64,000 nt of DNA, from positions 1 to 64,000 of the forward strand of contig SLTK01000004.1 in assembly GCA_004347695.1 (NCBI GenBank), written 5' to 3'. A program made the translations under genes and the position numbers. Positions 23,332 through 32,099 of the stretch are shown in pieces (the stretch's first letter is position 1; every line of letters begins with the position of its first letter). The notes below the pieces were generated by a model. That model did not search any database and was not told where the DNA came from. It was given only the letters and a program-made list of their open reading frames with translations. The stretch comes from Chloroflexota bacterium (GTDB lineage: Bacteria; Chloroflexota; Anaerolineae; Anaerolineales; Anaerolineaceae).

Positions 23332-23957
23332 AAGCTCTGAAGGTGCTTGTGAAATCTTTGCTGATCCTGGTTAGTATTGGCCTGATCTGGCGTTGGCTGA
23401 GTCGCAATCGCTCTTTACCCTGCCCGACCTGGTTGGCGAGTTTACTGGACAGCCGCTGGTCGGATAGGCTGCTTGGCACGCAGATAACCCTTGATCGCAT
23501 TGGACTTCGGCCAGGTCAATGTGTATTAGAGATCGGCCCAGGCCCGGGTCGATTGCTGATACCTGCCGCAACGCGCGTGCTGCCCGGCGGCGAAGTCTTT
23601 GGGCTGGATATCCAGTCGGGGATGATTGAGCGGCTCAAAGCGCGTTCGGTGCAAGCCGGCGTATCGAATTTGACGACAATTGTGGGTGATGCGACTCAGC
23701 CGAACTTCCCACCGGAGAATTTTGATGTGATCTTCTTTTGCACTGTGCTGGGTGAAATCCCGGGTCGGGCAGCAGCGCTGCGCCAGTGCTACGCCGCTCT
23801 CAAGCCGGGTGGTTTGCTTTCGATCACAGAAATGTTTCCCGACCCGCACTACCAATCCTGCGCGCCCTTGCGGCAAATGGCTGAGGCAGAAGGATTTCGC
23901 CTGCAAATTACGCACGGTCCCTGGTATTTTTTCACTGCGAACTTCATAAAAGCGTAA
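23328..23957 (+). CDS. Membrane-anchored SAM-dependent methyltransferase
   Basis: The 209-residue product starts with a hydrophobic anchor (VLVKSLLILVSIGLIWRWL). A class I methyltransferase domain follows, with motif I CVLEIGPGPGRLLIP at ~64-78, the acidic GEVFGLDIQSGMIERL and motif III YAALKPGGLLSITE. The substrate is unknown; the membrane anchor and the metal island suggest a hydrophobic or metal(loid) compound. It overlaps lspA by 4 bases (ATGA), so it belongs to the CmtR-like operon. Confidence 0.8.
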   Translation: MKALKVLVKSLLILVSIGLIWRWLSRNRSLPCPTWLASLLDSRWSDRLLGTQITLDRIGLRPGQCVLEIGPGPGRLLIPAATRVLPGGEVFGLDIQSGMIERLKARSVQAGVSNLTTIVGDATQPNFPPENFDVIFFCTVLGEIPGRAAALRQCYAALKPGGLLSITEMFPDPHYQSCAPLRQMAEAEGFRLQITHGPWYFFTANFIKA

Positions 23958-24377
23958 AGGAGAGTCGCAATGGTTACTATAGGACGCTGTACGATGAGTT
24001 GGCTGGCTATCGATAGTATCCCAGGCCAAGATCGGATTCGCTTGATCCCAGGAATTTGGTGAGACACGACTAAAGGAGTGATGATGACACGGACAGCTTG
24101 TGGTGGGCGTTGCTTTCCAAAATTACTCGATTGCTCTCCGAACCCAAACTCGGCCACGTCACCGATGAACGTGCCGCAGATCCACCAACGCAGGCTACGG
24201 CGGCAAGAACCGCGATGACATTCCGCTTAGGTAAATGGGTGAAATTTATGAATGCTGAACCGACACTTTGAAAAGAGCACTCGAGCGACAGCGACCGCGC
24301 ACAAGCAATAAGCACTAAATTGTGGCTGATTTAATCATGTCGTTCGAAAAACGAGACTTTATGAGGAGAAAAGAATC
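23958..24377 (+). other. Apparently degenerate stretch between methyltransferase and DUF302 genes
   Basis: No complete gene is seen in these 420 bases. After an AAAGGAG there is a 30-codon frame at 23970, and a frame from about 24096 to 24271 encodes residues such as SLWWALLSKITRLLSEP and AMTFRLGKWVKFMNAEP without a start. These look like pieces of one or more decayed small genes. Long minus-strand frames here are antisense shadows. The DUF302 gene's ribosome site GAGGAG (24361-24366) lies at the end. Confidence 0.45.
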
Positions 24378-24764
24378 ATGGAAAATTTTGATTACACAGT
24401 GGAAACCACCAAAAGCGTGGACGAAGCAGTCGCCGCCATCGAGGCCAAAGCACAAGAAAAAGGCTTTCGAGTGCTGCACGTTCACGATGTTCAGGCAACG
24501 CTCGCCGCGAAGGGCTTTGAAACCGAACCGATGAAGATCGTCGAGGTGTGCAACGCCAAATTCGCCAGCCAGGTGCTGGTGAAAGACAAGAAAATATCGC
24601 TGATGCTGCCATGCCCGATCAGTGTTTTTGTAGAGGCAGGTAAGACTTATATCAGCGCCCTCAAGCCACGGGTTTTGTCCGATTATTATCCGGACATAGG
24701 CATCGATGAGATTGCCGTAGAGGTTGAAAAAGTGATCATCAGTCTGGTTGACGAAACCAGATAA
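24378..24764 (+). CDS. DUF302 protein
   Basis: The protein is 128 residues long with the DUF302 pattern: TVETTKSVDEAVAAIEAKAQ at the start, HVHDVQATLAAKGF, IVEVCNAKFASQVL and LPCPISVFVEAGKTYIS. The conserved VCN and PCP cysteines are present. DUF302 proteins are small, cytosolic or exported proteins of unknown chemistry, often found by thiol, metal or sulfur genes. It is 21 bases upstream of a metal ATPase gene and in the same direction, so co-expression is likely; a metal-buffering role would be a guess. Confidence 0.85.
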   Translation: MENFDYTVETTKSVDEAVAAIEAKAQEKGFRVLHVHDVQATLAAKGFETEPMKIVEVCNAKFASQVLVKDKKISLMLPCPISVFVEAGKTYISALKPRVLSDYYPDIGIDEIAVEVEKVIISLVDETR

Positions 24765-24785
24765 TTTACATTGAATGGAGAACCT

Positions 24786-26912
24786 ATGGAATCGACAAAA
24801 ATTGAAGTACGGGTCAGTAATTTGGACTGCGAACATGATGCAGCCAACATCGAACGAGGATTGGAAGGCTTTGCAGGCCTGGTAGGTTTGAAGGTCTATC
24901 CGAAATCTGCCAAAGTCGCTTTGACTTTTAATCCCGACCAAACCAATCCGGGCGCATTGAAACAAAAACTGGAGACACTGGGTTTCCCACCCCAAAAAGG
25001 GATGGAAATGGCCGAACAGCCCAAACCCTGGAAGAACCCCAAAGTGTTGACCGCGTTTGCTTCAGGTGTTTTGCTTCTGGTCGGTTGGCTCATCGGTCTG
25101 GCCGGCGCGCCGGCGCTTATCTCGACGATTATATTTATTGCCGCCATCTTGATCGGTGGCTATTACTTTGGCCGCGAGGCTATCGAAGAATTGATCTTCG
25201 AGCGTCGGATCGGCATCGAGTTATTGATGAGCGTTGCTGCAGTGGTTGCTTCCGTGATGGGCGAGACGTTGGAGGGTGCTATGCTGGTCTTCCTCTACTC
25301 CATCAGCGAAGCTGCGGAAGGCTATACCGAGGAGAAAACGCGCGCCGCAATCAAGGCTTTGATGAACCTGGCGCCCAAGGTAGCGTTGGTCCGCCGGAAC
25401 GGTCGCGAGCAGGAAATCCCGGTTGAAGAACTGGTGGTCGGGGACGTGTTCATCGTCATGCCAGGCCAATCCATGGCTACCGATGGTGAAGTGCTGGTTG
25501 GATCCTCCAGCGTAAACCAGGCCCCGGTGACAGGTGAAAGCGTTCCGGTAGAAAAGCAAGTGGGCAATCCGGTCTTTGCTGGCAGCATCAACGGCGAAGG
25601 CGCGCTGGAAATCCGCGCCACCAAAACCTTTGCCGATAACACCATCGCCCGCATTATCACCATGGTCGAAGAAGCCCAGGAAAAGAAAGGCAAAAGCCAG
25701 CGCTTTATCGAGCGCTTCGGCGTCCGCTACAGCCCCATCGTTTTGCTCGTCGGCATCCTCATTGCGCTTGTTCCGCCGCTATTTTTTGGCGCTGACTGGG
25801 TGATGTGGATTACCCGTGCAACGGTCTTCATTGTTGCCGCGGCACCCTGCGCACTGGTCATTTCCATCCCGATTACCCTGGTGGCCTCGCTGGGCACCGG
25901 CGCGCGCAATGGCGTGCTGATCAAAGGTGGAGTCTATGTGGAGGAACTGGCGAAGGTGAAAGTCGTAGCAATGGATAAAACCGGCACCCTGACCCGCGGC
26001 GAGCCGGAAGTGACCGACATCATCTTGATCCATCAGGATCCGGATCAGCTGGCGAATTCAAAGCAGGAATTTTTAGCGGCGGCAGCCGGGATTGAACGGC
26101 GTAGCGGCCACCCTCTGGCACAGGCGATCGTCCGGTACGTAGAAGCGCAAGGCATTCAACCCATCGAGCTGACCGAATTTCGCTCCATGACCGGGGCAGG
26201 AGCTTCCGCCTGTCTGGATGGGCGCACGATCTACGTGGGCAGCCCGGACCTGTTTCACTCCAAGCTTGGCGTCTCATTGGAGCATGAATGGGGAGACATC
26301 AATCATCTCCAGGGCGAAGGGAAAACCGTGGTGTTGTTGGGCGATGAACAAGCACCCTGGGGAATGATTGCCATCCGTGACAATATTCGACCCAATGCCC
26401 AAAAGGCGATCGATGCCCTGCACGCCGCCGGAATTGACAAAGTGGTGATGCTGACCGGCGACAATGAGCGCACCGCCCAGGCAATTGCGAAGGAATTGGG
26501 GATCGATGAGGTATATGCAGACTTAAAACCGGAGGATAAGGCGATCAAGGTCCGTGAGCTGACCTCCCGTTATGGGCACGTGGCCATGGTCGGAGATGGA
26601 GTCAACGATGCCCCTGCGTTGGCTGAAGCAACCGTGGGTGTCGCCATGGGAGCAGCGGGAACGGATGTAGCCCTGGAAACCGCTGATGTAGCCCTGATGG
26701 CCGACGACCTGGAGAAACTGGCCTATGCTCTGCGCCTGGCAAAGCGAAATCAATCTGTCGTCAATCAGAACCTGGCCCTTTCTGCGATTGTCATTAGTGT
26801 ATTGATCATCGGTGCAGTGGGTGGCTGGTTCACCTTGCCGATCGCCGTACTGGCGCACGAGATCAGCGAATTTGTGGTTATCGGTAGCGGGCTGCGTATG
26901 CTGCGATCGTAA
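24786..26912 (+). CDS. P1B-type metal ATPase with APC motif
   Basis: The 708-residue pump has an N-terminal HMA-like domain (EVRVSNLDCEHDAANIERGL) whose usual C-x-x-C is replaced by C-E-H-D. Core motifs are TGESVP, AMDKTGTLTRG, and VGDGVNDAPALAEA. The helix-6 motif is APCALVISIP, not CPC or SPC, and helix 8 has AHEISEF. This is a P1B variant of uncertain metal preference, distinct from the P1B-4 pump at 19180. ATG 24786 has GGAG just upstream. It follows the DUF302 gene and is followed by a strong hairpin. The CmtR-like sensor upstream makes cadmium or lead a reasonable guess. Confidence 0.88.
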   Translation: MESTKIEVRVSNLDCEHDAANIERGLEGFAGLVGLKVYPKSAKVALTFNPDQTNPGALKQKLETLGFPPQKGMEMAEQPKPWKNPKVLTAFASGVLLLVGWLIGLAGAPALISTIIFIAAILIGGYYFGREAIEELIFERRIGIELLMSVAAVVASVMGETLEGAMLVFLYSISEAAEGYTEEKTRAAIKALMNLAPKVALVRRNGREQEIPVEELVVGDVFIVMPGQSMATDGEVLVGSSSVNQAPVTGESVPVEKQVGNPVFAGSINGEGALEIRATKTFADNTIARIITMVEEAQEKKGKSQRFIERFGVRYSPIVLLVGILIALVPPLFFGADWVMWITRATVFIVAAAPCALVISIPITLVASLGTGARNGVLIKGGVYVEELAKVKVVAMDKTGTLTRGEPEVTDIILIHQDPDQLANSKQEFLAAAAGIERRSGHPLAQAIVRYVEAQGIQPIELTEFRSMTGAGASACLDGRTIYVGSPDLFHSKLGVSLEHEWGDINHLQGEGKTVVLLGDEQAPWGMIAIRDNIRPNAQKAIDALHAAGIDKVVMLTGDNERTAQAIAKELGIDEVYADLKPEDKAIKVRELTSRYGHVAMVGDGVNDAPALAEATVGVAMGAAGTDVALETADVALMADDLEKLAYALRLAKRNQSVVNQNLALSAIVISVLIIGAVGGWFTLPIAVLAHEISEFVVIGSGLRMLRS

Positions 26913-26930
26913 TTTCTTACGATAGTCTCC

Positions 26931-26960
26931 CTCCAGCAGGGGGTTGGCCCCCTGCCGGAG
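26931..26960 (+). terminator. Strong GC hairpin overlapping the next ribosome site
   Basis: CAGGGGG (26937-26943) pairs with CCCCCTG (26948-26954), and CTCC (26931-26934) with GGAG (26957-26960), around a four-base TTGG loop. The outer arm includes the GGAG of the GGAGGAG ribosome site of the gene at 26975. No T-run follows, so it may limit translation of that gene as much as end the ATPase transcript. Confidence 0.55.
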
Positions 26961-26974
26961 GAGAAAGGGATTTC

Positions 26975-27466
26975 ATGGGAGAAGAGATGCTCAGCATTAA
27001 GGAGGGGCTACACTTTGACGTTTCCCGGGCTGCGAATGAAATTGAGCAGTTCATTCGCAGTGAAGTTAATCGTTTGGGCAAACGAGGTGTTGTCCTGGGA
27101 TTAAGCGGCGGCCTGGATTCGTCGACCTGCGCAATTCTGTGCGTTCGCGCCCTGGGAAGATCACGTGTGTTGACTTTGCTGCTCCCTGAGCGAGATACCA
27201 ACATGCAAAATATGGCAGACGCCAGGTTGGTAGCTCAAATGCTCGATCTGCAGCCGATCCATATCGATATTTCACCTCTATTAGCGACGATTGGCGTGTA
27301 TAACCTGGTTTCTGGTGAACAAGCTGGCAATCGCCCCATGATTGAAAGCGGTATTCGCTGGATTAACCATTTATCATCTGCCCCTTCTGCTTTTAGCGAA
27401 GGAATGGCAATGCTTTACAATATCAAGGCTAATCTCTGGCTACGCCTGGTTCGCCGGCTGCTATAG
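26975..27466 (+). CDS. NAD+ synthase-like PP-loop protein, C-terminally short
   Basis: The 163-residue product matches the N-terminal part of NH3-dependent NAD+ synthase: FIRSEVNRLGKRGVVLGLSG then GGLDSSTCAILCVRALG. The S-G-G-x-D-S PP-loop binds ATP. Normal NadE has about 240-280 residues. Here the frame ends at 27466 after a diverged tail, with another frame running on through the same stretch to 27566, so the gene is truncated or frameshifted. It is probably inactive as NAD+ synthase, or has a new role. It lies between the metal pump and a LuxR-type regulator. Confidence 0.65.
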   Translation: MGEEMLSIKEGLHFDVSRAANEIEQFIRSEVNRLGKRGVVLGLSGGLDSSTCAILCVRALGRSRVLTLLLPERDTNMQNMADARLVAQMLDLQPIHIDISPLLATIGVYNLVSGEQAGNRPMIESGIRWINHLSSAPSAFSEGMAMLYNIKANLWLRLVRRLL

Positions 27467-27562
27467 CTGCTGTTCAAAAAGCGATGTCGATTGCCCGTTT
27501 GCGCGAGAGATTGCCTTCTATGCTGCCCTTATTGCCTTGATGGATATGAATTGGGCGCTTGC

Positions 27563-28231
27563 ATGAATAAACCTTTGAAGCGAAAGATCCGCCTATTTAT
27601 CATCTGCTCTCAGCTGTTGGCGCGAGAAGGATTGATCCTTCTTACCCAGCAGGATGAAGATATAAAGGTCATCGGAGATGCCGCCGATGATGAAGCTGGC
27701 GTAACTGGCATTGACACGCTGCAACCCGACGTGGTAATTGTCGCGGACGGTTGGGGCGGAGAAGATTGTTCCTGCGCGGATACCGTCAAGAAAATCAAGG
27801 CGTATCATCCTCATATCCCAATCCTGGTGGTTTCTCCCCACGTGGAAAATGCACGTGTACAAATGGCTCTCGCGGCAGGCGCGAACGGCTATTTACCAAT
27901 GGGGATTGACATAGATGAGCTGGTCCGGGTTCTCTACACGGTCAATCGTGGAGAGCTGACCCTTCACCCCTCCTTGTTGCCTGCAATTCTTCAACAGTTA
28001 GAAGCCGAAACTGGCGGTAAATCGACTGCAACCAACCCGGATGATCTGACGCAGCGAGAGAGTGACATCTTGTCCGCCCTTTCTCGCGGTTTGACCGATC
28101 GCGAGATTGCCCAGCAGCTGTCTATCAGCGTCCGTACGGTGCAATCTCACCTGGCCCACATCTATGAAAAGCTCCACGTTCACAGCCGGACCGAGGCAGC
28201 CTTAATTGCCGTGCAACATAAGCATGAATAA
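27563..28231 (+). CDS. NarL/LuxR-type response regulator with atypical receiver
   Basis: The 222-residue product has a CheY-like N-terminal domain and a C-terminal LuxR helix-turn-helix (LTQRESDILSALSRGLTDRE, IAQQLSISVRTVQSHLAHIY). In the receiver the acidic pair expected after the first strand is replaced by Cys-Ser (RLFIICSQLLAREGL). The conserved Lys after strand 5 is Met (GYLPMGID), and the Asp after strand 3 sits one residue off (VVIVADGW). Phosphorylation is therefore doubtful, and a pseudo-receiver is likely. No histidine kinase is nearby. It may control the lipid cluster that follows. ATG 27563 was chosen over the upstream frame, which overlaps the NadE-like gene. Confidence 0.82.
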   Translation: MNKPLKRKIRLFIICSQLLAREGLILLTQQDEDIKVIGDAADDEAGVTGIDTLQPDVVIVADGWGGEDCSCADTVKKIKAYHPHIPILVVSPHVENARVQMALAAGANGYLPMGIDIDELVRVLYTVNRGELTLHPSLLPAILQQLEAETGGKSTATNPDDLTQRESDILSALSRGLTDREIAQQLSISVRTVQSHLAHIYEKLHVHSRTEAALIAVQHKHE

Positions 28232-28280
28232 ATTTCCCTGATCCTAATTGTTTATCCGCCTTATCCGTAAGCCTACTGAT

Positions 28281-28304
28281 ATCCTGAATCCGTAGGATTT
28301 TTTT
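28281..28304 (+). terminator. Rho-independent terminator after the response regulator
   Basis: ATCCT (28281-28285) pairs with AGGAT (28294-28298) around an eight-base loop, and is followed by a run of T ending at 28304. An alternative longer pairing CCTAC/GTAGG (28272-28276 with 28292-28296) is possible. It lies directly before the ATG at 28305. Confidence 0.6.
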
Positions 28305-29009
28305 ATGCGTAGTTTTGCTGGGATGAAGTTCAGCAGCCCTACGCTTTCCGTAAAGGATCTGGCGGGCTATCCTGAGATTGTGATTACCACTCAGCCAAAC
28401 GATCAATCCACCAGCCGGGTAGCAGTATTGGGCGTTTTAGCCGACCTGCATGGCGAGGCGGTCCAATACGACCTGAAGCCTCTGCGCAAGTTGATTTTGG
28501 CGATCCAGCCGGATCTGATCTGTGTGGAAATCCAGTGGGTAGATTGGCTGTCTGGAAATCTAGCAGCTGCCCCTCGCGCCATTCGGGAAACGATTGTGCC
28601 GCTATGCCGGCGCACGGATATGGTCATCATCCCGGTGGGCGGCGTGGCATCCATGGAATTTGGGGCAACCGAGGCGGATCGTTTCATCAAGATACGGCTG
28701 ATCCGCGTCCTGAATGGCTTGCAGCGGATTTCTTGGGCGGTCGTCAACCAACCGGCCGCGGTCAACTCGGACGTTTACTCGTTTTGCTGCAATCTGACCT
28801 GCGCCTTGGAACTGAACTTGTATGGAAAAACAGCCAAAAATTTTTGGCAGGAGGTCAATGACACAATATTGAAAAATATTCTGGAAACACTCACGCGTGA
28901 TCCAGGAAGGCGGGTGCTGGTCACCATAGACTGCCGCAGGCGGCAGTGGCTCGTCAAACAGCTCGCTCAAACGCCAATGGTCGATCTGGTGCATTACAAC
29001 GAGCTTTAG
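28305..29009 (+). CDS. Hypothetical protein
   Basis: A product of 234 residues; I do not recognise a family with confidence. Segments such as RVAVLGVLADLHGEAVQYDL and LRKLILAIQPDLICVEIQWV have the alternating strand-helix layout of an alpha/beta domain, slightly reminiscent of the TraB/TIKI-like group, but the hallmark motifs are not clear. No membrane helix or signal peptide. The start is uncertain: the ATG at 28305 follows a terminator T-run directly and has no ribosome site, so ATG 28323 may be used. It lies between the regulator and the SPW protein gene. Confidence 0.5.
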   Translation: MRSFAGMKFSSPTLSVKDLAGYPEIVITTQPNDQSTSRVAVLGVLADLHGEAVQYDLKPLRKLILAIQPDLICVEIQWVDWLSGNLAAAPRAIRETIVPLCRRTDMVIIPVGGVASMEFGATEADRFIKIRLIRVLNGLQRISWAVVNQPAAVNSDVYSFCCNLTCALELNLYGKTAKNFWQEVNDTILKNILETLTRDPGRRVLVTIDCRRRQWLVKQLAQTPMVDLVHYNEL

Positions 29010-29093
29010 TATTTTGGATCTGCCAAAAGTATTTGTGGATGATCCGCCTTCCATCGTAATCCAAATTATTTGATTTTGAAAAAGGAGACAACC

Positions 29094-29405
29094 ATGTATT
29101 GGACCATCGTCATTCTCAGCGTCATCCTAGGCATCGCACCTTTTGTATTTGGTTTCAGCGGCGTTGGCGCCGCATTGTGGACCGCCCTGATCTCAGGTGT
29201 TGCGCTGCTGGTCACGGGTATCGCCAAGTGGTATAAGGCGGCCTTTATCCTGGGCATCTGGGTCTTCGTTGCGCCGTTCATCTTGGACTTCAGCTCCACC
29301 CCGGCTGCGTTGTGGACCTCGCTGGTCGTTGGAACCGTGATCGCGGTCTGGACCGGGATCAAGTGGTTTGGAGCAAAGTCGCCTCAATCAGCGGTTGCCC
29401 ACTAG
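29094..29405 (+). CDS. SPW-repeat membrane protein
   Basis: This 103-residue protein has four membrane helices in two similar halves: GIAPFVFGFSGVGAALWTAL and FVAPFILDFSSTPAALWTSL. Each half has the A-P-F ... F-S ... A-x-W pattern of the SPW family (PF03779). Function is unknown. ATG 29094 has AAAAAGGAG upstream; the longer frame from 29070 lacks one. It is followed by ~200 bases with two inverted repeats before the radical SAM gene. Confidence 0.85.
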   Translation: MYWTIVILSVILGIAPFVFGFSGVGAALWTALISGVALLVTGIAKWYKAAFILGIWVFVAPFILDFSSTPAALWTSLVVGTVIAVWTGIKWFGAKSPQSAVAH

Positions 29406-29420
29406 CTCATTCCCCCTGAA

Positions 29421-29571
29421 AGCCATAGTGGATGTCGATATTGTCCAGATAAAGGAGTTTCGAGAACACTCCCGCGTTTACGGGCTATGGCTTACGAGTT
29501 CGGCAACTGGAAGAACAATTGTATAGGGGCCCGGTTTCGAAAGAGACCAACCACTTGAGTAGACCGGGCCC
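29421..29571 (+). promoter_or_regulatory. Two inverted repeats ahead of the radical SAM / lipid operon
   Basis: AGCCATAG (29421-29428) is complementary to CTATGGCT (29484-29491), and GGGCCCGGT (29527-29535) to ACCGGGCCC (29563-29571). Both could form hairpins in the leader of the radical SAM gene at 29611. The second could be a terminator without a T-run or an operator. Only the repeats are seen. Confidence 0.4.
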
Positions 29572-29610
29572 AGTTGAAAAGACATCAAGAAGTACATGGA
29601 GGAGAGAGCG

Positions 29611-31158
29611 ATGAACGACTCGGCACAAGGCTTAAATGCAACCTTCGGACCTATCGCCAATTTACTGGCGCAGTCTGGACCAAAATTGATTCAGAACAAA
29701 CCCTTACGGAAAATGATCGTTAAGCGCCTGAAGCATGAGCTGTTTGAGGATCTGAAACAGAAACGGCAGGAAGGCAGCCCTGTCCCTGGTGTGGATGATG
29801 ATAAAACTGCGTTCGGGTTATCCATCATTGACACACTGGACCGGGCCTTAGAAGACCGCTACTTTTCTGACAAAGCGATCCACACGATATTCAATATTGT
29901 TGCCAAGGATTTGTTCCTGAAGCAAGGCGAAAATATGCGCGCTGCAGATCGGTTCCGCACGGATACGGGAAACAATGCGCCAACTTTTTTGGTCATCAGC
30001 CCGGGAAAAGCTTGTAACCTGCAATGCACTGGCTGTTACGCAAACGCAGGGATCATGACCAATGAAAATTTGAGTTGGGAAACCTTTGATCGAATCATCA
30101 CGGAAGCAAAAACATTGTGGGGTGTTCGTTTTTTCGTCATTAGCGGCGGCGAACCTATGGCTTACCGATCGGATGGCAAGGATTTGTTGGACATGGTCGA
30201 AAAACATGATGACTGCTTTTTTATGATGTATACCAATGGCACACTGATCAACGAAAAAGCCACTGAACGCCTCGCGCGGATTGGTAACCTGACCCCGGCT
30301 TTTTCCCTGGAGGGTTGGCGTGAACGAACGGATGCCCGCCGCGGCAAAGGAGTATTCGATAAAGTCTTGGCCGGGATGGACCGCCTGCGGAAGGCTGGGG
30401 TGCCGTATGGCATGTCGCTTACCGCTACCAGCGAAAACGCTGAAGAAATTCTGTCCGATGAATTCATGGACTATTTTTATAAAGAACAAGGCGTCATTTA
30501 TAGCTGGATATTTCATTACATGCCGATTGGCCGGGCGGTCTCACTTGACCTGATGCCAACCCCGCAGCAGCGCCTCTGGATGTGGCATCAATCCTGGAAG
30601 CTGATCCGGGATAAGAGTTACTTCCTGGCCGATTTCTGGAACCACGGCACGGTCTGTGACGGATGCCTCTCCGCCGGGAGTGATACCGGGGGCGGTTATT
30701 TCTACATCGATTGGAATGGCACGGTCAGTCCCTGCGTATTTATGCCTTATTCCCCGATCAACATAAACGATGCCTATCAACGCGGTGAGACACTGAATGA
30801 CGTGTGGAAGGATCCGTTCTTTGCATCACTGCGAAATTGGCAGAAATCATATAAGCAGAAGGATGGCAACTGGCTTATGCCGTGTCCCATCCGTGATCAT
30901 CATGCTGACCTGCGCAAGATGATTGCCGAATATGAACCAGAACCGTCCGACGAGAGTGCCAGAGAAGCGCTCCTCGATACCGATTATGCAGATGGTATGG
31001 ACCGCTATGATCAAGAGTACCAATTCTTATCAGACTTAGTCTGGCAGTTGCATTACCTCCGGCCATCCGATCGGGACGACTTTCTAATCAGGGACCTTCC
31101 AGATATCTCATCCCTGCTTGAAAAAAAGGAAACTCTGCCTGCTGCTGACCTCGTTTGA
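29611..31158 (+). CDS. Radical SAM / SPASM-like enzyme, possible lipid or membrane modification
   Basis: The 515-residue product has a radical SAM cluster motif, PGKACNLQCTGCYANAG (C-x-x-x-C-x-x-C), around residue 135. The SAM-binding segment FFVISGGEPMAYR and a C-terminal extra-cluster region (CDGCLSAGSDTGGGY, SPCVFMPYSP, PCPIRDHH) follow. The N-terminal ~115 residues are an extra helical domain. The ribosome site GGAGGAG is at 29599-29605. Downstream are patatin, cyclopropane synthase and DegV genes, so a fatty-acid or phospholipid substrate is suggested by context alone. Related enzymes modify peptides or lipids; the reaction cannot be predicted. Confidence 0.8.
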   Translation: MNDSAQGLNATFGPIANLLAQSGPKLIQNKPLRKMIVKRLKHELFEDLKQKRQEGSPVPGVDDDKTAFGLSIIDTLDRALEDRYFSDKAIHTIFNIVAKDLFLKQGENMRAADRFRTDTGNNAPTFLVISPGKACNLQCTGCYANAGIMTNENLSWETFDRIITEAKTLWGVRFFVISGGEPMAYRSDGKDLLDMVEKHDDCFFMMYTNGTLINEKATERLARIGNLTPAFSLEGWRERTDARRGKGVFDKVLAGMDRLRKAGVPYGMSLTATSENAEEILSDEFMDYFYKEQGVIYSWIFHYMPIGRAVSLDLMPTPQQRLWMWHQSWKLIRDKSYFLADFWNHGTVCDGCLSAGSDTGGGYFYIDWNGTVSPCVFMPYSPININDAYQRGETLNDVWKDPFFASLRNWQKSYKQKDGNWLMPCPIRDHHADLRKMIAEYEPEPSDESAREALLDTDYADGMDRYDQEYQFLSDLVWQLHYLRPSDRDDFLIRDLPDISSLLEKKETLPAADLV

Positions 31159-31196
31159 AAGGAATGCCGGCGCATAGAAAATGGAAGGGTAAAACG

Positions 31197-32099
31197 ATGG
31201 AAGAAAGACGATTAGCGTTTGTGGTCAGCGGCGGTGGCGCCCGGGGGGCATTTCAAGCAGGTGCCCTGAGAGCCTTGTTCGAGAACAATATCCATCCCGA
31301 AATTCTGGTAGGCACCTCCATCGGGGCCATGAATGCCGCTTTCCTGGCTGTCCACGGATTTAATTCATCCAGCATTGACCTATTGATCCGGACCTGGCTG
31401 GATTCAGCCAAAAAGGAAATCTTACCCACGAATATTAATTGGCTTGCCCTGCGGACCATCCTCAAAACACCCGATTTCCGCTGTTATAAAAAGGTGCAAA
31501 CCTTCCTCGAATCCAACGGGATTGGGCCAGACTTGCGTTTCAGAGATATTCGTGAGGTCCAGCTCTATCTGGTGGCTGTCGACCTGTACACCGGGCAACT
31601 GGTTTTATACGGGCAGGACCCTAACCAATCGGTCTTAGAAGGCGTACTGGCATCCAGCGCCCTGCCGCCTTTCTTTCCACTGTTCGAGCGCGATGGCAAA
31701 CTACTGATGGACGGTGGGATGGTGAGCAACTTGCCGGTCGAAGCTGCCGTTTCAGAGGGCGCAACGGAAATTCTGGCCCTGGATGTGACGGATCTGCGAA
31801 AAGCCGCTAAAGGGGCGACCAATCTGAAAGCGTATCTCCGCAAATTAGTGAATGCCTCCGAACAACGCCATATAGCATTGGAAATTGCGCTCGCAAGAGA
31901 GAAAGGAATTCCGGTCCACCATATCCCCCTGCATGGACCAGATTCGGTCTCGGTAGCGGACTTCGGCGCTGCTAAAGCGTCAATCCAGATCGGATATGAC
32001 ATCACGAACCAATGGGTAGAACAATGGAACGCCACCTACGGAAACCATCAGCCGATTGAAGTTCAGCTAGATCAAGCCGTATCTCTATGGTCACGATAA
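31197..32099 (+). CDS. Patatin-like phospholipase
   Basis: This 300-residue cytoplasmic protein of the RssA/patatin family has all catalytic parts. The oxyanion loop is SGGGARGAFQAGAL (residues ~10-23), the nucleophile GTSIGAMNA has Ser near 45, and the catalytic Asp is in DGGMVSNLPVE near 172. It hydrolyses ester bonds in phospholipids or related lipids. ATG 31197 follows GGAAGGG; an upstream TTG at 31155 overlaps the radical SAM gene. It forms part of the lipid cluster with the cyclopropane synthase and DegV. Confidence 0.88.
   Translation: MEERRLAFVVSGGGARGAFQAGALRALFENNIHPEILVGTSIGAMNAAFLAVHGFNSSSIDLLIRTWLDSAKKEILPTNINWLALRTILKTPDFRCYKKVQTFLESNGIGPDLRFRDIREVQLYLVAVDLYTGQLVLYGQDPNQSVLEGVLASSALPPFFPLFERDGKLLMDGGMVSNLPVEAAVSEGATEILALDVTDLRKAAKGATNLKAYLRKLVNASEQRHIALEIALAREKGIPVHHIPLHGPDSVSVADFGAAKASIQIGYDITNQWVEQWNATYGNHQPIEVQLDQAVSLWSR

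Noticed and set aside
23526-24029. Minus-strand frames of 100-170 residues over the methyltransferase gene
   Set aside because: They are antisense to a clear SAM methyltransferase and show no domain.
24315-24995. 226-residue minus-strand frame antisense to DUF302 and the P-type ATPase start
   Set aside because: Both plus-strand genes are clear family members with ribosome sites; the antisense frame is a shadow.
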